DNA of 64,000 nucleotides from CBDCUW01 sp963734865 (GTDB lineage Bacteria > Planctomycetota > Planctomycetia > Pirellulales > Pirellulaceae). The DNA is taken from assembly GCA_963734865.1 (NCBI GenBank), contig CAVTIV010000017.1, positions 1 to 64,000 of the forward strand, read 5' to 3'. This document shows positions 36,568 to 47,143 of this stretch, one piece after another. The notes beneath the pieces were generated by a model. That model made no database searches. It was not told where the DNA came from and saw nothing but the letters and a program-made list of their open reading frames with translations. Made by a program: the position numbers and the translations under genes. How positions within the stretch are numbered: position 1 is the stretch's first letter; the number at the start of each line of letters is the position of its first letter.

Positions 36568-36631
36568 GGGGCGTTGAAGTAGCGGGGCGTTGAAGTAGCG
36601 GGGCGTTGAAGTAGCGGGGCGTTGAAGTAGC
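36568..36631. repeat. 16-bp tandem repeat, four perfect copies, after mlaD
   Basis: ggggcgttgaagtagc is repeated exactly four times. The end of mlaD itself (gcggggttgaagtaa, 36551-36565) is a diverged copy, so the array appears to have grown from the stop-codon region. It lies between the convergent mlaD and atpC genes. Confidence 0.92.
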
Positions 36632-36656
36632 GGGGGCGGGAGAGGATAGCTGTTCG

Positions 36657-37043
36657 CTATCTCGATGCTCGGAGTTGCCCGCGTGCCCGCCTCACGGCGG
36701 TGTCTTTGAGCTGCGCTTCCTCGGGTGTCGAGCCGGGCAGGTCGAGTGCCGCTTCCAATGCCAGTCGCGCGTCGTCGCTATCGAGCAAATCGACGGCGAT
36801 GGCGCGGGCCGTGAGCACATTGACCACATCCCCCTCGACTTGAGCAAAGCCGCCATCGACGTAATACCGCTCGGGACCGGCGGCGGTTTGCAATCGCAGC
36901 GTTCCGAAACCGAGACGTCCGATCAACGGGGCACGCCCCTTCAGGACACCCAACTCACCGTCGAACATTGGCAACGATATCGACTCCGCCTCGCGGTCGA
37001 TTTCGGTGCGTTCAGGAGTGACAACAACGCAACGAAGAGACAT
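36657..37043 (-). CDS. atpC: ATP synthase F1 epsilon subunit
   Basis: 128 residues from ATG 37043 (MSLRCVVVTPERTEIDREAE). It has the epsilon beta-sandwich pattern FDGELGVLKGRAPLIGRLGF and RYYVDGGFAQVEGDVVNVLT then ARAIAVDLLD, followed by two C-terminal helices. It couples rotor rotation and can inhibit F1. It is last in the atp operon and only two bases separate it from the atpD stop. Confidence 0.92.
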   Translation of the reverse strand: MSLRCVVVTPERTEIDREAESISLPMFDGELGVLKGRAPLIGRLGFGTLRLQTAAGPERYYVDGGFAQVEGDVVNVLTARAIAVDLLDSDDARLALEAALDLPGSTPEEAQLKDTAVRRARGQLRASR

Positions 37044-37045
37044 GG

Positions 37046-38501
37046 CTATTTCGACTCCTGTTCCATCTTCTTGGCTGCCGCTTCGGCTTGCTCGACCACG
37101 CCGACGTACATGAAGGCTTGTTCGGGCAAGTGATCCCACTTGCCGTCACAGATCTCTTCGAAACTGCGGATGGTTTCAGCCAGCGGAGTGATCTCACCGG
37201 CCTTTCCGGTGAACACTTCGGCGACCAAGAAACGGCTGGCTCATGAATCGTTCGATTCGTCGAGCCCGATGGACGATCATCTTGTCCTCTTCGCTCAATT
37301 CGTCGACACCAAGAATGGCGATGATATCTTGCAGTTCGCGGTACCGCTGCAGAATCGTTTGCACGCGACGTGCGATCGTATAGTGACGGTCGCCGACATA
37401 CTGGGGGTCCAAGATTCGCGAGTTCGACGCCAACGGGTCGATTGCCGGGTAGATACCTTTTTCCGAAATCGATCGTTCCAGGTAAATGAACGCATCCAAC
37501 TGGCCAAAGGCGGTCGCCGGGGCGGGGTCGGTGGGGTCATCGGCAGGCACGTAAACGGCTTGCACCGATGTGATCGCGCCCTGTCTTGGTACGAGGTGAT
37601 TCGTTCTTGCAGGGCACCCATTTCGGTTGCCAGCGTCGGTTGATAACCCACCGCCGAAGGCATTCGTCCCAGCAGTGCGGAGACTTCCGAACCGGCCTGC
37701 GAGAAGCGGAAGATGTTATCGATGAACAACAGCGTGTCGGCACCGGTGGAATCACGGAAGTACTCGGCCATGGTTAGCGCGGACAGCGCGACGCGAAGAC
37801 GCGACCCCGGCGGCTCGTTCATCTGGCCAAAGACCATGCAGGTTTGCTCGATCACTTTGCGGCCGGTATCGCCGATCGCCGTTTCCTGCATTTCCAACCA
37901 CAGGTCGGTTCCTTCACGGGTTCGCTCGCCGACGCCCGCGAAGACCGAGTATCCACCGTGACTGCTGGCGATACGAGCGATCAATTCGGTCAAAATGACG
38001 GTTTTGCCAAGGCCGGCACCACCGAACAGACCGGCTTTCCCACCGCGGACGAACGGGGTCAGCAGGTCGACCACCTTGATGCCGGTCTCGAACACTTCGG
38101 TGTTGGTCGACAATTCGTTGACCGGCGGTGCCTGGCGGTGAATCGGCCAGTAGTCGTCTGCTTCGACCGGTCCACGTTGGTCGATTTCTTGGCCCAGCAC
38201 GTTGAACACTCGTCCCAGCGTCGCGGTTCCGACCGGGACGGTGACCGGCTTGCCGGTATCGACGACTTCCATTCCCCGCATCATGCCTTCGGTGCTGCCC
38301 AAGCGCGATCGCGCGGACACGTCCGCCGCCGAGGTGTTGTTGCACCTCACCGACCAGGTCGATCGTCACGCCCTTGTGCTCGGATTTGATCGAAACGGCG
38401 TTATAGATGGGCGGCAGATGGCCTTCGGGGAATTCGACATCGAAAGTCGAGCCGATGACTTGGGTGACGCGGCCGGTGGTGTTTTCGGTTGCGGTTGACA
38501 T
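37046..38501 (-). CDS. atpD: ATP synthase F1 beta subunit (four extra bases in this sequence)
   Basis: Catalytic beta subunit. The segments lie in four successive frames: MSTATENTTGRVTQVIGSTF to HLGGGRVRAIAL; GSTEGMMRGMEVVDTGKPVT to GALQERITS; ITSVQAVYVPADDPTDPAPA to IERFMSQPF; and VAEVFTGKAGEITPLAETIR to the stop. One extra base within 38298-38300, two extra at about 37591 and 37579-37581, and one within 37225-37228 explain all breaks; deleting them leaves 1,452 bases, exactly 484 codons. The P-loop reads GGAGLGKT rather than GGAGVGKT; GERTREGTDLWLEM and the DELSEED motif are intact. As the only beta gene in a complete operon, it is almost surely functional and the breaks are errors. Confidence 0.92.
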
Positions 38502-38579
38502 AGCGTTGCTATAAAAGGCTGAGGGTCGTTGGCTGGGTGTGGGTGTGTCTGTGGTTGGACGTGGGAATGACGTTGCGGG

Positions 38580-39476
38580 CTATCCTTCGAGCGCTTCCAC
38601 TCCGCCAATGATCTCCATGATCTCGCCCGTGATCTGGCTTTGACGGGCGCGGTTGTAGGTCATGGACAGTTGTTTGATCATGTCGCCGGCGCTTTCGGTG
38701 GCACCCTTCATTGCGATCATTCTCGCGACCTGTTCGCTGACGGCAGAATCCAAGAAGCACTTGAAAAGTTTCGCCTTGAAGCTGGTCGGAACGACTTCTT
38801 CAAGAATGCTTTCGGCCGACGGCAGAAATTCGTACTCGCTGTTGGCACCGGCGGTACCCTGCCCTGCCGATGAGTCGTCGTCGTCGTCGTTCAACGAGCC
38901 CAGTGGCAGCAGCGTTTCGACCGTCGCGATCTGACGACTGGTGCTGATGAATCGGGTGTAAATCACGTCCAGGCGATCAACTTCGCCCTTGATGTATTGT
39001 TCCAGGTAGCCCGAGGCGATCTTTTCGACGTCGTCGTATGCTGGCTGGTCTTCGAATTGGGTATAGGTCTGCTCAGCCTTGATGCCGCGAAACTTCAGCC
39101 CATTGATGCCCCGCTTGCCGCTGACATCGACGGCCACGCTTTCGATCGATCCTCGAAGTTGCTGGATACGCGGCAGCGATGCCCGCAGGATGCTGGCGTT
39201 GTAGCCGCCGCACAGCCCACGATTGCTGCTGAGCACCAAGACGCGAGCGGACGACGGGTTGTCACGCTGTTCCAGTAGCGGGTGCTCAACCTCGGTACCG
39301 GCGGCGGCCAAAGAGTTGACGATTTTCGTCAGCTGGTCGGTGTAGGCGGTAACCGCAGCGGCACGATCCATCGCTTTCTTGTAGCGCGCTGTTGCGATCA
39401 ATTCCATCGTCCGCGTGATTTTGCGGATGTTGCGAATTGACTTGCGGCGTTTATCAAGGGCGCGGGCGTTAGCCAT
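38580..39476 (-). CDS. atpG: ATP synthase F1 gamma subunit
   Basis: 298 residues with MANARALDKRRKSIRNIRKI then TRTMELIATARYKKAM at the start, LSSNRGLCGGYN in the middle, and the conserved C-terminal helix MIKQLSMTYNRARQSQITGE then IMEIIGG. Gamma is the central shaft of F1. It carries an acidic insertion (SLNDDDDDSSAGQG) around residue 200 compared with the usual ~290-residue protein. It sits between atpA (69 bases) and atpD (78 bases). Confidence 0.94.
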   Translation of the reverse strand: MANARALDKRRKSIRNIRKITRTMELIATARYKKAMDRAAAVTAYTDQLTKIVNSLAAAGTEVEHPLLEQRDNPSSARVLVLSSNRGLCGGYNASILRASLPRIQQLRGSIESVAVDVSGKRGINGLKFRGIKAEQTYTQFEDQPAYDDVEKIASGYLEQYIKGEVDRLDVIYTRFISTSRQIATVETLLPLGSLNDDDDDSSAGQGTAGANSEYEFLPSAESILEEVVPTSFKAKLFKCFLDSAVSEQVARMIAMKGATESAGDMIKQLSMTYNRARQSQITGEIMEIIGGVEALEG

Positions 39477-39545
39477 GAATCAGTCGTTCCGATCGCGGTT
39501 GATTTTTTTGGGGGTCAAACAATATTCGATACGTTCGGCAGCGGT

Positions 39546-41066
<1,521 letters not shown>

Positions 41067-41154
41067 GGGTCAAAGATGAAGGCTGGGGGTTGGGTTGGCG
41101 GGCTTTCGCTCGCCCGTTTGATTGTCAGATAGGTTGGATTGTCGGCAAGGGAAC

Positions 41155-41776
41155 TCAGTCGGATGTGAATTGCTCGAACCTGTGCAACAGTTGACTGGAA
41201 AAGCCGTCCCGCGTTCTGCGGGCCATCTTGTCCAAGCGATTGGAGACGCTGCTGTCAAAAACTCGGTCGCCGATACGGATCAGCATGCCGCCGATCAAAT
41301 CGGGGTCGACCGATTCACGCAGTCGCACCTGTTTGTTCATCAGGGCACCGAGTCGCTGAGTGATCTGGTGTCGCAGGTCATCATCCAGCGGCACGGCGGT
41401 TTGGATCGAAGCCAACACGCGACCGAGCATTTCGTCGTGCAGGTTATCGGCGGCACGACGAACGGCAGTGATGTAACCCAGACGTCCGCGAGCGGCCATC
41501 ACCTTCAGAAACTTGACCAAGATGGGATGGAATTCGTCGCCGAAAATTCTGTCAATGATGCGAACCTTCTCGTCCTCGTCAATTCGCGGCGAGCTGAACG
41601 CTGCGGCCAACGGAGGGCTGGCGTCGAGATATTCGTCGACCAGCCGCGCGAGTTGTTCGATCACCTGGTCGGCGGCCCCCGCGTTGTTGGCCGCACCGAT
41701 CAGCGCGGGCATACGTTTTGCCCAACTGCTCGGCTCCGGTGTCGAGCACCGTTTTATGTTTGACGGCTTCGGTCAT
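41155..41776 (-). CDS. atpH: ATP synthase delta subunit (one extra base in this sequence)
   Basis: From ATG 41776 the frame reads MTEAVKHKTVLDTGAEQLGK TYA, then similarity switches to the frame ALIGAANNAGAADQVIEQLA ... PPLAAAFSSPRIDEDEKVRI then IDRIFGDEFHPILVKFLKVM and C-terminal VDPDLIGGMLIRIGDRVFDS. One extra base in the ggg at about 41707-41709 (minus-strand ccc) joins them into 206 residues. The delta subunit links F1 to the b stalk. The order and neighbours leave no doubt on identity. The break is probably an indel error. Confidence 0.9.
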
Positions 41777-41814
41777 GGGGGTTTACCCGTCTCCAGGCGA
41801 CGCGGTTTGACGTA

Positions 41815-42549
41815 CTAGTTATTACTGGGAAGTCGTTCCAAGGATTGACGGATCAGTTCCGCATGGTCGGCCGATTGGAGTTCGCGACCGACGACCTGTT
41901 TGGCCACACTGATCACCATGTCGGACGTTTGACCGGCCAGGTCCGAGAGGGCAACTTTCTTGGCCGTTTCGATATCCGCGATCGCACGGTCTCGCTGCCG
42001 CTCACCTTCTGCCTTGGCCTGCTCGACGATCCGTTGACCTGACGCTTCGGAATCCTTGCGGGCCTCAGCCAACATCGTTTGAACCTGTTTAGCGGCGTCA
42101 TCCAACTTCGCTTGGTAATCTGCCAACAGGCCCCTGGCTTCCTTGTTTGCCTGCTCGGCACTCTCCAGGTCGCTATGAATCTTGTCCTCGCGTGCTTTCA
42201 GCCCGCCGAGAATGACTGGCCAAACAAATCTGGACAGGATCGCAAACACACCCAAGAAGATGGCGATATTGCAAACCGCCGAACCGATGTCGAATTGAAG
42301 CAGCGGCGGCGTGCCCGGGGGATCACCGGCATGATCTTCCTCGGGATGAGCTTCCTCGGGATGCAAGCGATCGGTCGCCGCGTCGTTCGCGGTTCCCGGC
42401 GATTGGTCCGTTGCCGTCTCGGGCCGATGGCTGTCCTTCGCCGCGGCGTCATCCTGCGCAAATGCAGTGCCTGCTGCGCCGCTGAGCGTCGCACAGGTAA
42501 CCAGAGTGAGAGCCGCAAACAAAGTGAAACGACTGAGATTTGACAACAT
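41815..42549 (-). CDS. atpF: ATP synthase F0 b subunit with signal peptide
   Basis: 244 residues from ATG 42549 (MLSNLSRFTLFAALTLVTCA); ATG 42570 is an alternative. Unlike textbook b subunits (about 160 residues, one N-terminal anchor), it has a cleavable-looking signal peptide ending AGTAFAQDD, then about 50 acidic/His/Pro residues (HPEEAHPEEDHAGDPPGTPP), then the membrane helix IGSAVCNIAIFLGVFAILSR and the long peripheral-stalk coiled coil (KAREDKIHSDLESAEQANKE onward). The segment before the anchor would lie outside the cytoplasmic membrane. Similar long AtpF proteins are known in planctomycetes. Confidence 0.9.
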   Translation of the reverse strand: MLSNLSRFTLFAALTLVTCATLSGAAGTAFAQDDAAAKDSHRPETATDQSPGTANDAATDRLHPEEAHPEEDHAGDPPGTPPLLQFDIGSAVCNIAIFLGVFAILSRFVWPVILGGLKAREDKIHSDLESAEQANKEARGLLADYQAKLDDAAKQVQTMLAEARKDSEASGQRIVEQAKAEGERQRDRAIADIETAKKVALSDLAGQTSDMVISVAKQVVGRELQSADHAELIRQSLERLPSNN

Positions 42550-42711
42550 GGAATCGCCTTCGCGGATCATCTTCAGAGCATTGAAATGCGTGGTTTCCCG
42601 CAAACGGACCGTTTCCGTTTGCTCACTGAACTGCCGAGCGGCGGCAAGGCCGACGGCGCGGTCCTACCAGGGGCTCCACTGCCAGCGCTGGCCGGTCACA
42701 GGCAAACGCCG

Positions 42712-42957
42712 CTACAGAGTCAGCATTAGAATCAACGCGATCACCGCGACACCTTCGACCAGTGCCGCCGCGATCAACATGTTGGTCGCGATCGTGCCGC
42801 TGGCTTCTGGCTGACGCGCGATCGCATCCACTGCCGATCCACCGATACGTCCGATACCGATGCCGGCGCCGATAATCACCAAGCCCATTCCAATTCCGAT
42901 GCCCATCTTGCCAAAGTCGTTGGCGGTCTGGGCTAATAACATCGCAAAATCATACAT
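42712..42957 (-). CDS. atpE: ATP synthase F0 c subunit
   Basis: 81 residues from ATG 42957 (MYDFAMLLAQTANDFGKMGI). Helix 1 is glycine-rich (GIGMGLVIIGAGIGIGRIGG), the loop contains ARQPEASG, and helix 2 holds the carboxylate in AALVEGVAVIALILML. The Glu is not followed by the Ser/Thr pair of Na+-binding rings, so proton coupling is more likely. It lies 108 bases before atpF and 98 after atpB. Confidence 0.94.
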   Translation of the reverse strand: MYDFAMLLAQTANDFGKMGIGIGMGLVIIGAGIGIGRIGGSAVDAIARQPEASGTIATNMLIAAALVEGVAVIALILMLTL

Positions 42958-43055
42958 CTTCGCTTCGCTCCTGAAAAACTCTCGTGCTTTGGCCTTGTCG
43001 CATGCAAGCGGAAAAGACACTGCTGGGGAAAGGGTCAAATTGATTGTTAAGTGAG

Positions 43056-44060
43056 TTAAGTCACCATCGGTCCGAGTCGCGACGGATCGAGCAGTTTGTC
43101 GACGTCCATCTGGCCTTCGTCGCTGAACGGATCGTGTTCTTCCTCGTGGTCATGGTCGTGATGTGTGGCGACCATGGAAATGAACAACACCGTCAAAAAG
43201 GTGAAAATGAATGCCTGTAAGAAGCAGATGAACAGTTCGAGGAGTGTCAGCAGCATGCCGCCGAGGATCACCGACAGTTCAACACCATATCCGAGTGCAA
43301 GCGACGATTCGCGAGCCAGGAACACCATCCCAACAAAAGCTGCGATTACCAGGTGACCCGACATCATGGTGCCGAACAAACGCATGGCAAGCACCGTGCA
43401 TTTGATCAGCAAGCCCATCCATTCCATGAAGTACAGTGGAATGCCGATGACCAGCATCTTCTTATCGTCCCACCCCAAGGGATTGAAGTGGGCCAAGAAG
43501 GTTTTCAGCCCGGTTTCCCGGATACCGATGTACAGGATCGCAGTGAAACTGCATATCGCAAGCATCACGTTGAGCGACAGGTTGCCGGTTGCCGAACCGC
43601 CCCAATGGGAGTTGCCCGTCCATGGCTGTAGAAAGTAGCCAAACGGGACCATGCCCAGCACATTGGCAAACAGGATGAAGAAGAAGACGGTCCAGATATA
43701 GTAAATGTACTTGTCGGTCATCGCACCCAGGTTTGGCCGCACAACCTCGTCCCGGATGAAGGTGCACATCGTCTCGAACAACTGGGCGGCGCGTCCTCTT
43801 GTCTTATACGCTTCCATCCCCGTGCCGCTCGGTTTGACTCGGCCAGCAACAAAAAAGAACGTCAACACGACGGCCACCGCGGAAACAGCCGTCATCATCA
43901 AATGATTGGTGATGAAGAAGCTGTACATGCCATTGTAAATGTTCAACGCCGGGACGTCTCCGCTGCCGGCAGGGACGCTGAAAATTGCATCATCATGCAA
44001 CCGGTGCGGCACCGCGTGGCTGAGCGGACTGTGATCGGCAGAGGCGATGATCAAGTTCAT
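43056..44060 (-). CDS. atpB: ATP synthase F0 a subunit
   Basis: 334 residues with the a-subunit spans, notably VFFFILFANVLGMVPFGYFL, GLLIKCTVLAMRLFGTMMSG (with the essential Arg of the half-channel) and LLTLLELFICFLQAFIFTFL. The C-terminus carries a His/Asp/Glu-rich tail (ATHHDHDHEEEHDPFSDEGQ) not present in the enterobacterial protein. It forms the proton path beside the c ring. It starts 31 bases after the atpI-like stop. Confidence 0.95.
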   Translation of the reverse strand: MNLIIASADHSPLSHAVPHRLHDDAIFSVPAGSGDVPALNIYNGMYSFFITNHLMMTAVSAVAVVLTFFFVAGRVKPSGTGMEAYKTRGRAAQLFETMCTFIRDEVVRPNLGAMTDKYIYYIWTVFFFILFANVLGMVPFGYFLQPWTGNSHWGGSATGNLSLNVMLAICSFTAILYIGIRETGLKTFLAHFNPLGWDDKKMLVIGIPLYFMEWMGLLIKCTVLAMRLFGTMMSGHLVIAAFVGMVFLARESSLALGYGVELSVILGGMLLTLLELFICFLQAFIFTFLTVLFISMVATHHDHDHEEEHDPFSDEGQMDVDKLLDPSRLGPMVT

Positions 44061-44091
44061 CAGGTTTAAGATGTCTTAGGTTGATAATTCG

Positions 44092-44808
44092 CTAGGTATG
44101 TGCGGCAGTCGTCCGCGTCTCGATCGTGCCAACGGCAACATTGCCCGTCACGGCGCTGCCCGTCACAACGGAGATGTTTGCCAGATCCCGCGCCAGAATG
44201 GTCACCTCGACCGAAGTCAAGAAGATGTACCACCCGATCGTCATGGCGGCGATCATTTCTGTGGATGCGGCCAAGTGATAACGGCATGTCAAAAAAAGTG
44301 CAACGGTCCCTATCAGCCGTAATGTCATTCCCGCGGCCGCGGCGACAAAAAAGTGATGGATCGACCCAGTTTGGCCCGCGCGCATGCGCCGAGCCTTGAC
44401 CGTCGGCAGCACGATCGGGGCCAGCATGGCCGTTGCGGCGATCAATCCGCTGCCGATCGTGATCACAACAGCCGCCCAGGCGTTGTCGGTTGACAAAGCC
44501 GTCGAGGCGATGAAGACCACGGCGGCCGCCAGCAGCCAAAGCAGAGCGACCGCGCGAAATGCGCTGCGAGCGACTGTCGCCAGTTCACGCTGCGTCACAT
44601 CAGACCGGTGGTGTGGGGTTGTGCCCTGGAGCCCAGTGCCCTGGAGCCCAGTGCCCTGGAGCCCAGTGCCCTGGAGCCCAGTGTTTGGGCGTTCGCTGAG
44701 TTCGAGTTCGCCGGTCACGAGCTGTTCTTTGATGGGAGGTGTCGTTGGCATCAGTCGTGGGAAATCGCGCGGTCCAAATTCGGGCAGCGTTCCCGCCGCA
44801 TCGGTCAC
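44092..44808 (-). CDS. atpI: AtpI-like ATP synthase accessory membrane protein
   Basis: 238 residues. A polar N-terminus of about 75 residues contains four tandem GLQGT units, then four hydrophobic segments (AVALLWLLAAAVVFIASTAL, WAAVVITIGSGLIAATAMLA, HHFFVAAAAGMTLRLIGTVA, IAAMTIGWYIFLTSVEVTIL). Position between atpZ and atpB and the four-span plan fit subunit I, which assists c-ring assembly or cation supply; sequence similarity itself is weak. The N-terminal repeat is encoded by a 15-bp tandem repeat at 44621-44680. Confidence 0.7.
   Translation of the reverse strand: MTDAAGTLPEFGPRDFPRLMPTTPPIKEQLVTGELELSERPNTGLQGTGLQGTGLQGTGLQGTTPHHRSDVTQRELATVARSAFRAVALLWLLAAAVVFIASTALSTDNAWAAVVITIGSGLIAATAMLAPIVLPTVKARRMRAGQTGSIHHFFVAAAAGMTLRLIGTVALFLTCRYHLAASTEMIAAMTIGWYIFLTSVEVTILARDLANISVVTGSAVTGNVAVGTIETRTTAAHT
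44621..44680. repeat. 15-bp in-frame tandem repeat, four perfect copies
   Basis: gtgccctggagccca is repeated exactly four times inside the atpI-like gene and encodes GLQGT units on the minus strand. Being a multiple of three, copy-number change would not break the frame. Confidence 0.93.
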
Positions 44809-45032
44809 TTCTTGACGCTGTTTTTGGCCTGAATAATGAATCGAATCATGCCCAACACGAAGCCGATCAGCGTGCCCGCTGCGGTGTAGTAGGGCTTCTC
44901 ATGCTGGCGATGCGAATCAATCCAATATCCAATGCCGGTCATCACGAGCGTGAAGGCGGCCAACTCCATCCCTAGTCCGGCCAGCCGAAGCCAGGGTTGG
45001 CTGGAATCCGTCGGTCGCCGTTTGTCGTTCAT
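44805..45032 (-). CDS. atpZ: AtpZ/AtpI-type small membrane protein, first gene of atp operon
   Basis: 75 residues from ATG 45032 (MNDKRRPTDSSQPWLRLAGL). It has two hydrophobic segments, GMELAAFTLVMTGIGYWID and TAAGTLIGFVLGMIRFII, the pattern GYWIDS...PYYTAAGTLIGFVLG being typical of the AtpZ family encoded before atpI. AtpZ/AtpI are proposed Ca2+/Mg2+ carriers for the synthase. It overlaps the next gene by 4 bases, supporting a coupled operon. Confidence 0.82.
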   Translation of the reverse strand: MNDKRRPTDSSQPWLRLAGLGMELAAFTLVMTGIGYWIDSHRQHEKPYYTAAGTLIGFVLGMIRFIIQAKNSVKK

Positions 45033-45665
45033 GGGACGTCTCGTTATGTCCGAATACCGGCCGGCAATCCCCGCATCAGCGCACCGTACTTTGCGAGAGC
45101 GGACCCCCTCCAGCGCCCTGACGAGGGGTAGTTTGACCAGCTCCCGCCCGAGGACCAGAGGCAGCGACGGATCGCCGCACCTAAAACAGGCGAATTGGCC
45201 GGATGGTACCCGAGGCGGTGGGGTTTTGCGCCGCTGAGGCGAATGGGGATGGATGGAGAAGCGAGGAAAGGTTTGGCATGTCTGCCGGATTCGACGGTGT
45301 TTTTCATAGTATTTGAGGCAATGTGGCGAATCGTCACCCTCTGCATCTAGAACTTTCACCAGACCCTTGGCATAATGATTCAGGTGACGATTGTGCCGTT
45401 AGTGCCGAATGAGTGGTTCACGAACCCGCCCGGAATTTTAGCGTTTCAACACCCCTCATTTGGGTTGTGGATCGGGGGACTAGTGAGAGAATTGCCCATT
45501 GGCCGCGGCACCCCCGCCGGTCACAGCTTGATTTTCGCTGTTCCCCGGCCATCGTCGCAGGCAACGGACTGCACGGGATACTTATTTGGAAGGGGATACC
45601 GGCGATGAGCCGACAAGAGTTCACAACAACTGATTCGACCGCCCGTTGAATCTGGATTTTGGGAG
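45033..45665. other. Divergent intergenic region before atp operon and DUF4912 gene
   Basis: About 630 bases that must carry the atp promoter (minus) and that of the DUF4912 gene (plus). I see no gene, no RNA motif and no clear promoter boxes; the minus-strand open frame above 45032 lacks similarity. Confidence 0.4.
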
Positions 45666-46970
45666 ATGCAGGTGATCACGACCGCAGATTTGAAAGCTCA
45701 GACACGTCGCGAGCTGGCTGATTTGGCTCGCAATTATGGAGTTCCGGGCTGGCACGGCATGAAGAAAGATGACTTGGTCGAGGAAATCAAGAAGATCCAG
45801 CGACGTCTGCGGCGGAAGGCTTCGGCGGAGAAGCCTGCCAAAGCAAGTTCGCGGTCCCGAACGGAGAGCGGTTCTCGGTCAAAGGCCACCAACGGCGTGG
45901 CCAAATCGCCAAGTTCCGAAATCGTGTCGCAACAATCGAGGGTATCGGCATCAAGAGGGGGGGCGGCAAAGTCGCCGGCGAAGAAGCCGACCTCAAACCG
46001 TCCCGCTGCGAAGCGAGCCGACCCCCCTGCAGCAGCCCCGATATCGGCCAACTCGCTCCGCGTTCGTCAGCAAATGAAGCAGCGACGCGAAGTGATGCAG
46101 CGGAACAAAGACTTGTCGACCGGCACGCTGGTTGGCGGCTCCGCGGTCAAGAACGGTTCGAACCGATCGCGGGCTTCGGAACCCCATCAAGATCGTGTTG
46201 TGCTTTTGGTCCGTGATTCGTATTGGTTGCAGGCGAACTGGGAGATCACTCGAGCGAGTGTGCAACGTGCCCAGTCGGCGATGGCCGAGCGTTGGCATAC
46301 TGCGACTCCCGTGTTGCGGTTATTGACGGTCGGTGACGTCACGAGCAATCGAGCCGAGAGCGTCGAACGCGACATCCCGATTCATGGTGGGGTCGATAAT
46401 TGGTACATCGATGTCGACAGCCCGCCGTCGCGGTTTCGCGTCTTGGTCGGGTATCTGGCCGACACCGGTGATTTTTATACGGTCTGTCGCAGCAACGTTG
46501 TGGAAACTCCCCGTCCAGGCGAATGTGATCGTTTGGACGAACATTGGCGCGACATTGCCGAAGACTACGAGCGTATCTATTCGCTCAGTGGGGGCTATGA
46601 CACGGACGACGGTGACCTGAAGGAGATGTTCGAGGAGCGGTTGCATCGTCCGATGCCGATTCGCGGTGATCAGGGACAAACCGTTGCCGATCCGACTTTA
46701 TTGCGTCAGTCGGCGCTACCCTTTGACGTCGATGCGGAACTGATCATTTATGGCAAGACCGCGTCGAGTGCATCGGTGATGGTTGCGGGTCGACCTGTCA
46801 AGCTGCAGCCTGATGGATCGTTTACCGTGCGAATGGAGTTGCCCGATAAGCGTCAGGTCTTGCCCGTGACTGCCGAAAGCCGCGACGGTTTAAGACAGCG
46901 GACGACCGTGGTTGCTGTCGAGCGAAACACCAAGGTCATGGAGCCGGTCGAATTAGAGGACCGGTTGTAG
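45666..46970 (+). CDS. Rho-N/SAP-like and DUF4912 domain protein
   Basis: 434 residues. The first 45 residues (TADLKAQTRRELADLARNYG then VPGWHGMKKDDLVEEIKK) match the Rho N-terminal / SAP-like helical fold often paired with DUF4912. A Lys/Ser/Ala-rich linker (about 50-150) follows, then DUF4912 (VVLLVRDSYWLQANWEITRA, VDNWYIDVDSPPSRFRVLVG, DTGDFYTVCRSNVVETP). The end (residues 350-425) is beta-rich (IIYGKTASSASVMVAGRPVK). The biochemical role of the family is unknown. A strong terminator follows at 47046-47080. Confidence 0.85.
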   Translation: MQVITTADLKAQTRRELADLARNYGVPGWHGMKKDDLVEEIKKIQRRLRRKASAEKPAKASSRSRTESGSRSKATNGVAKSPSSEIVSQQSRVSASRGGAAKSPAKKPTSNRPAAKRADPPAAAPISANSLRVRQQMKQRREVMQRNKDLSTGTLVGGSAVKNGSNRSRASEPHQDRVVLLVRDSYWLQANWEITRASVQRAQSAMAERWHTATPVLRLLTVGDVTSNRAESVERDIPIHGGVDNWYIDVDSPPSRFRVLVGYLADTGDFYTVCRSNVVETPRPGECDRLDEHWRDIAEDYERIYSLSGGYDTDDGDLKEMFEERLHRPMPIRGDQGQTVADPTLLRQSALPFDVDAELIIYGKTASSASVMVAGRPVKLQPDGSFTVRMELPDKRQVLPVTAESRDGLRQRTTVVAVERNTKVMEPVELEDRL

Positions 46971-47045
46971 CGGCGAAGTTGCTGCTTTGGCCTTCCTGGG
47001 TTCATGCACCCAGAGAAGAACATTGCGTTCTCCCAGAGAAAACAT

Positions 47046-47080
47046 TGCGTTCGAGTGCCTCCTGCTCGAACGCATTTTTT
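47046..47080 (+). terminator. Intrinsic terminator after DUF4912 gene
   Basis: Perfect 10-bp stem tgcgttcgag (47046-47055) / ctcgaacgca (47065-47074), loop tgcctcctg, followed by six T. Just upstream, the phrase gagaa-aacattgcgttc occurs twice (about 47012-47031 and 47035-47052). Confidence 0.9.
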
Positions 47081-47143
47081 GTGGTCCGCTCGTGATATCC
47101 TATTTCCCGCGTTTCTGTCGCCAATCCACTTGGAAAGATCACC

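Noticed and set aside
36568..36631. Possible mini CRISPR array
   Set aside because: Units are contiguous with no spacers and no cas gene is near; it is a simple tandem repeat.
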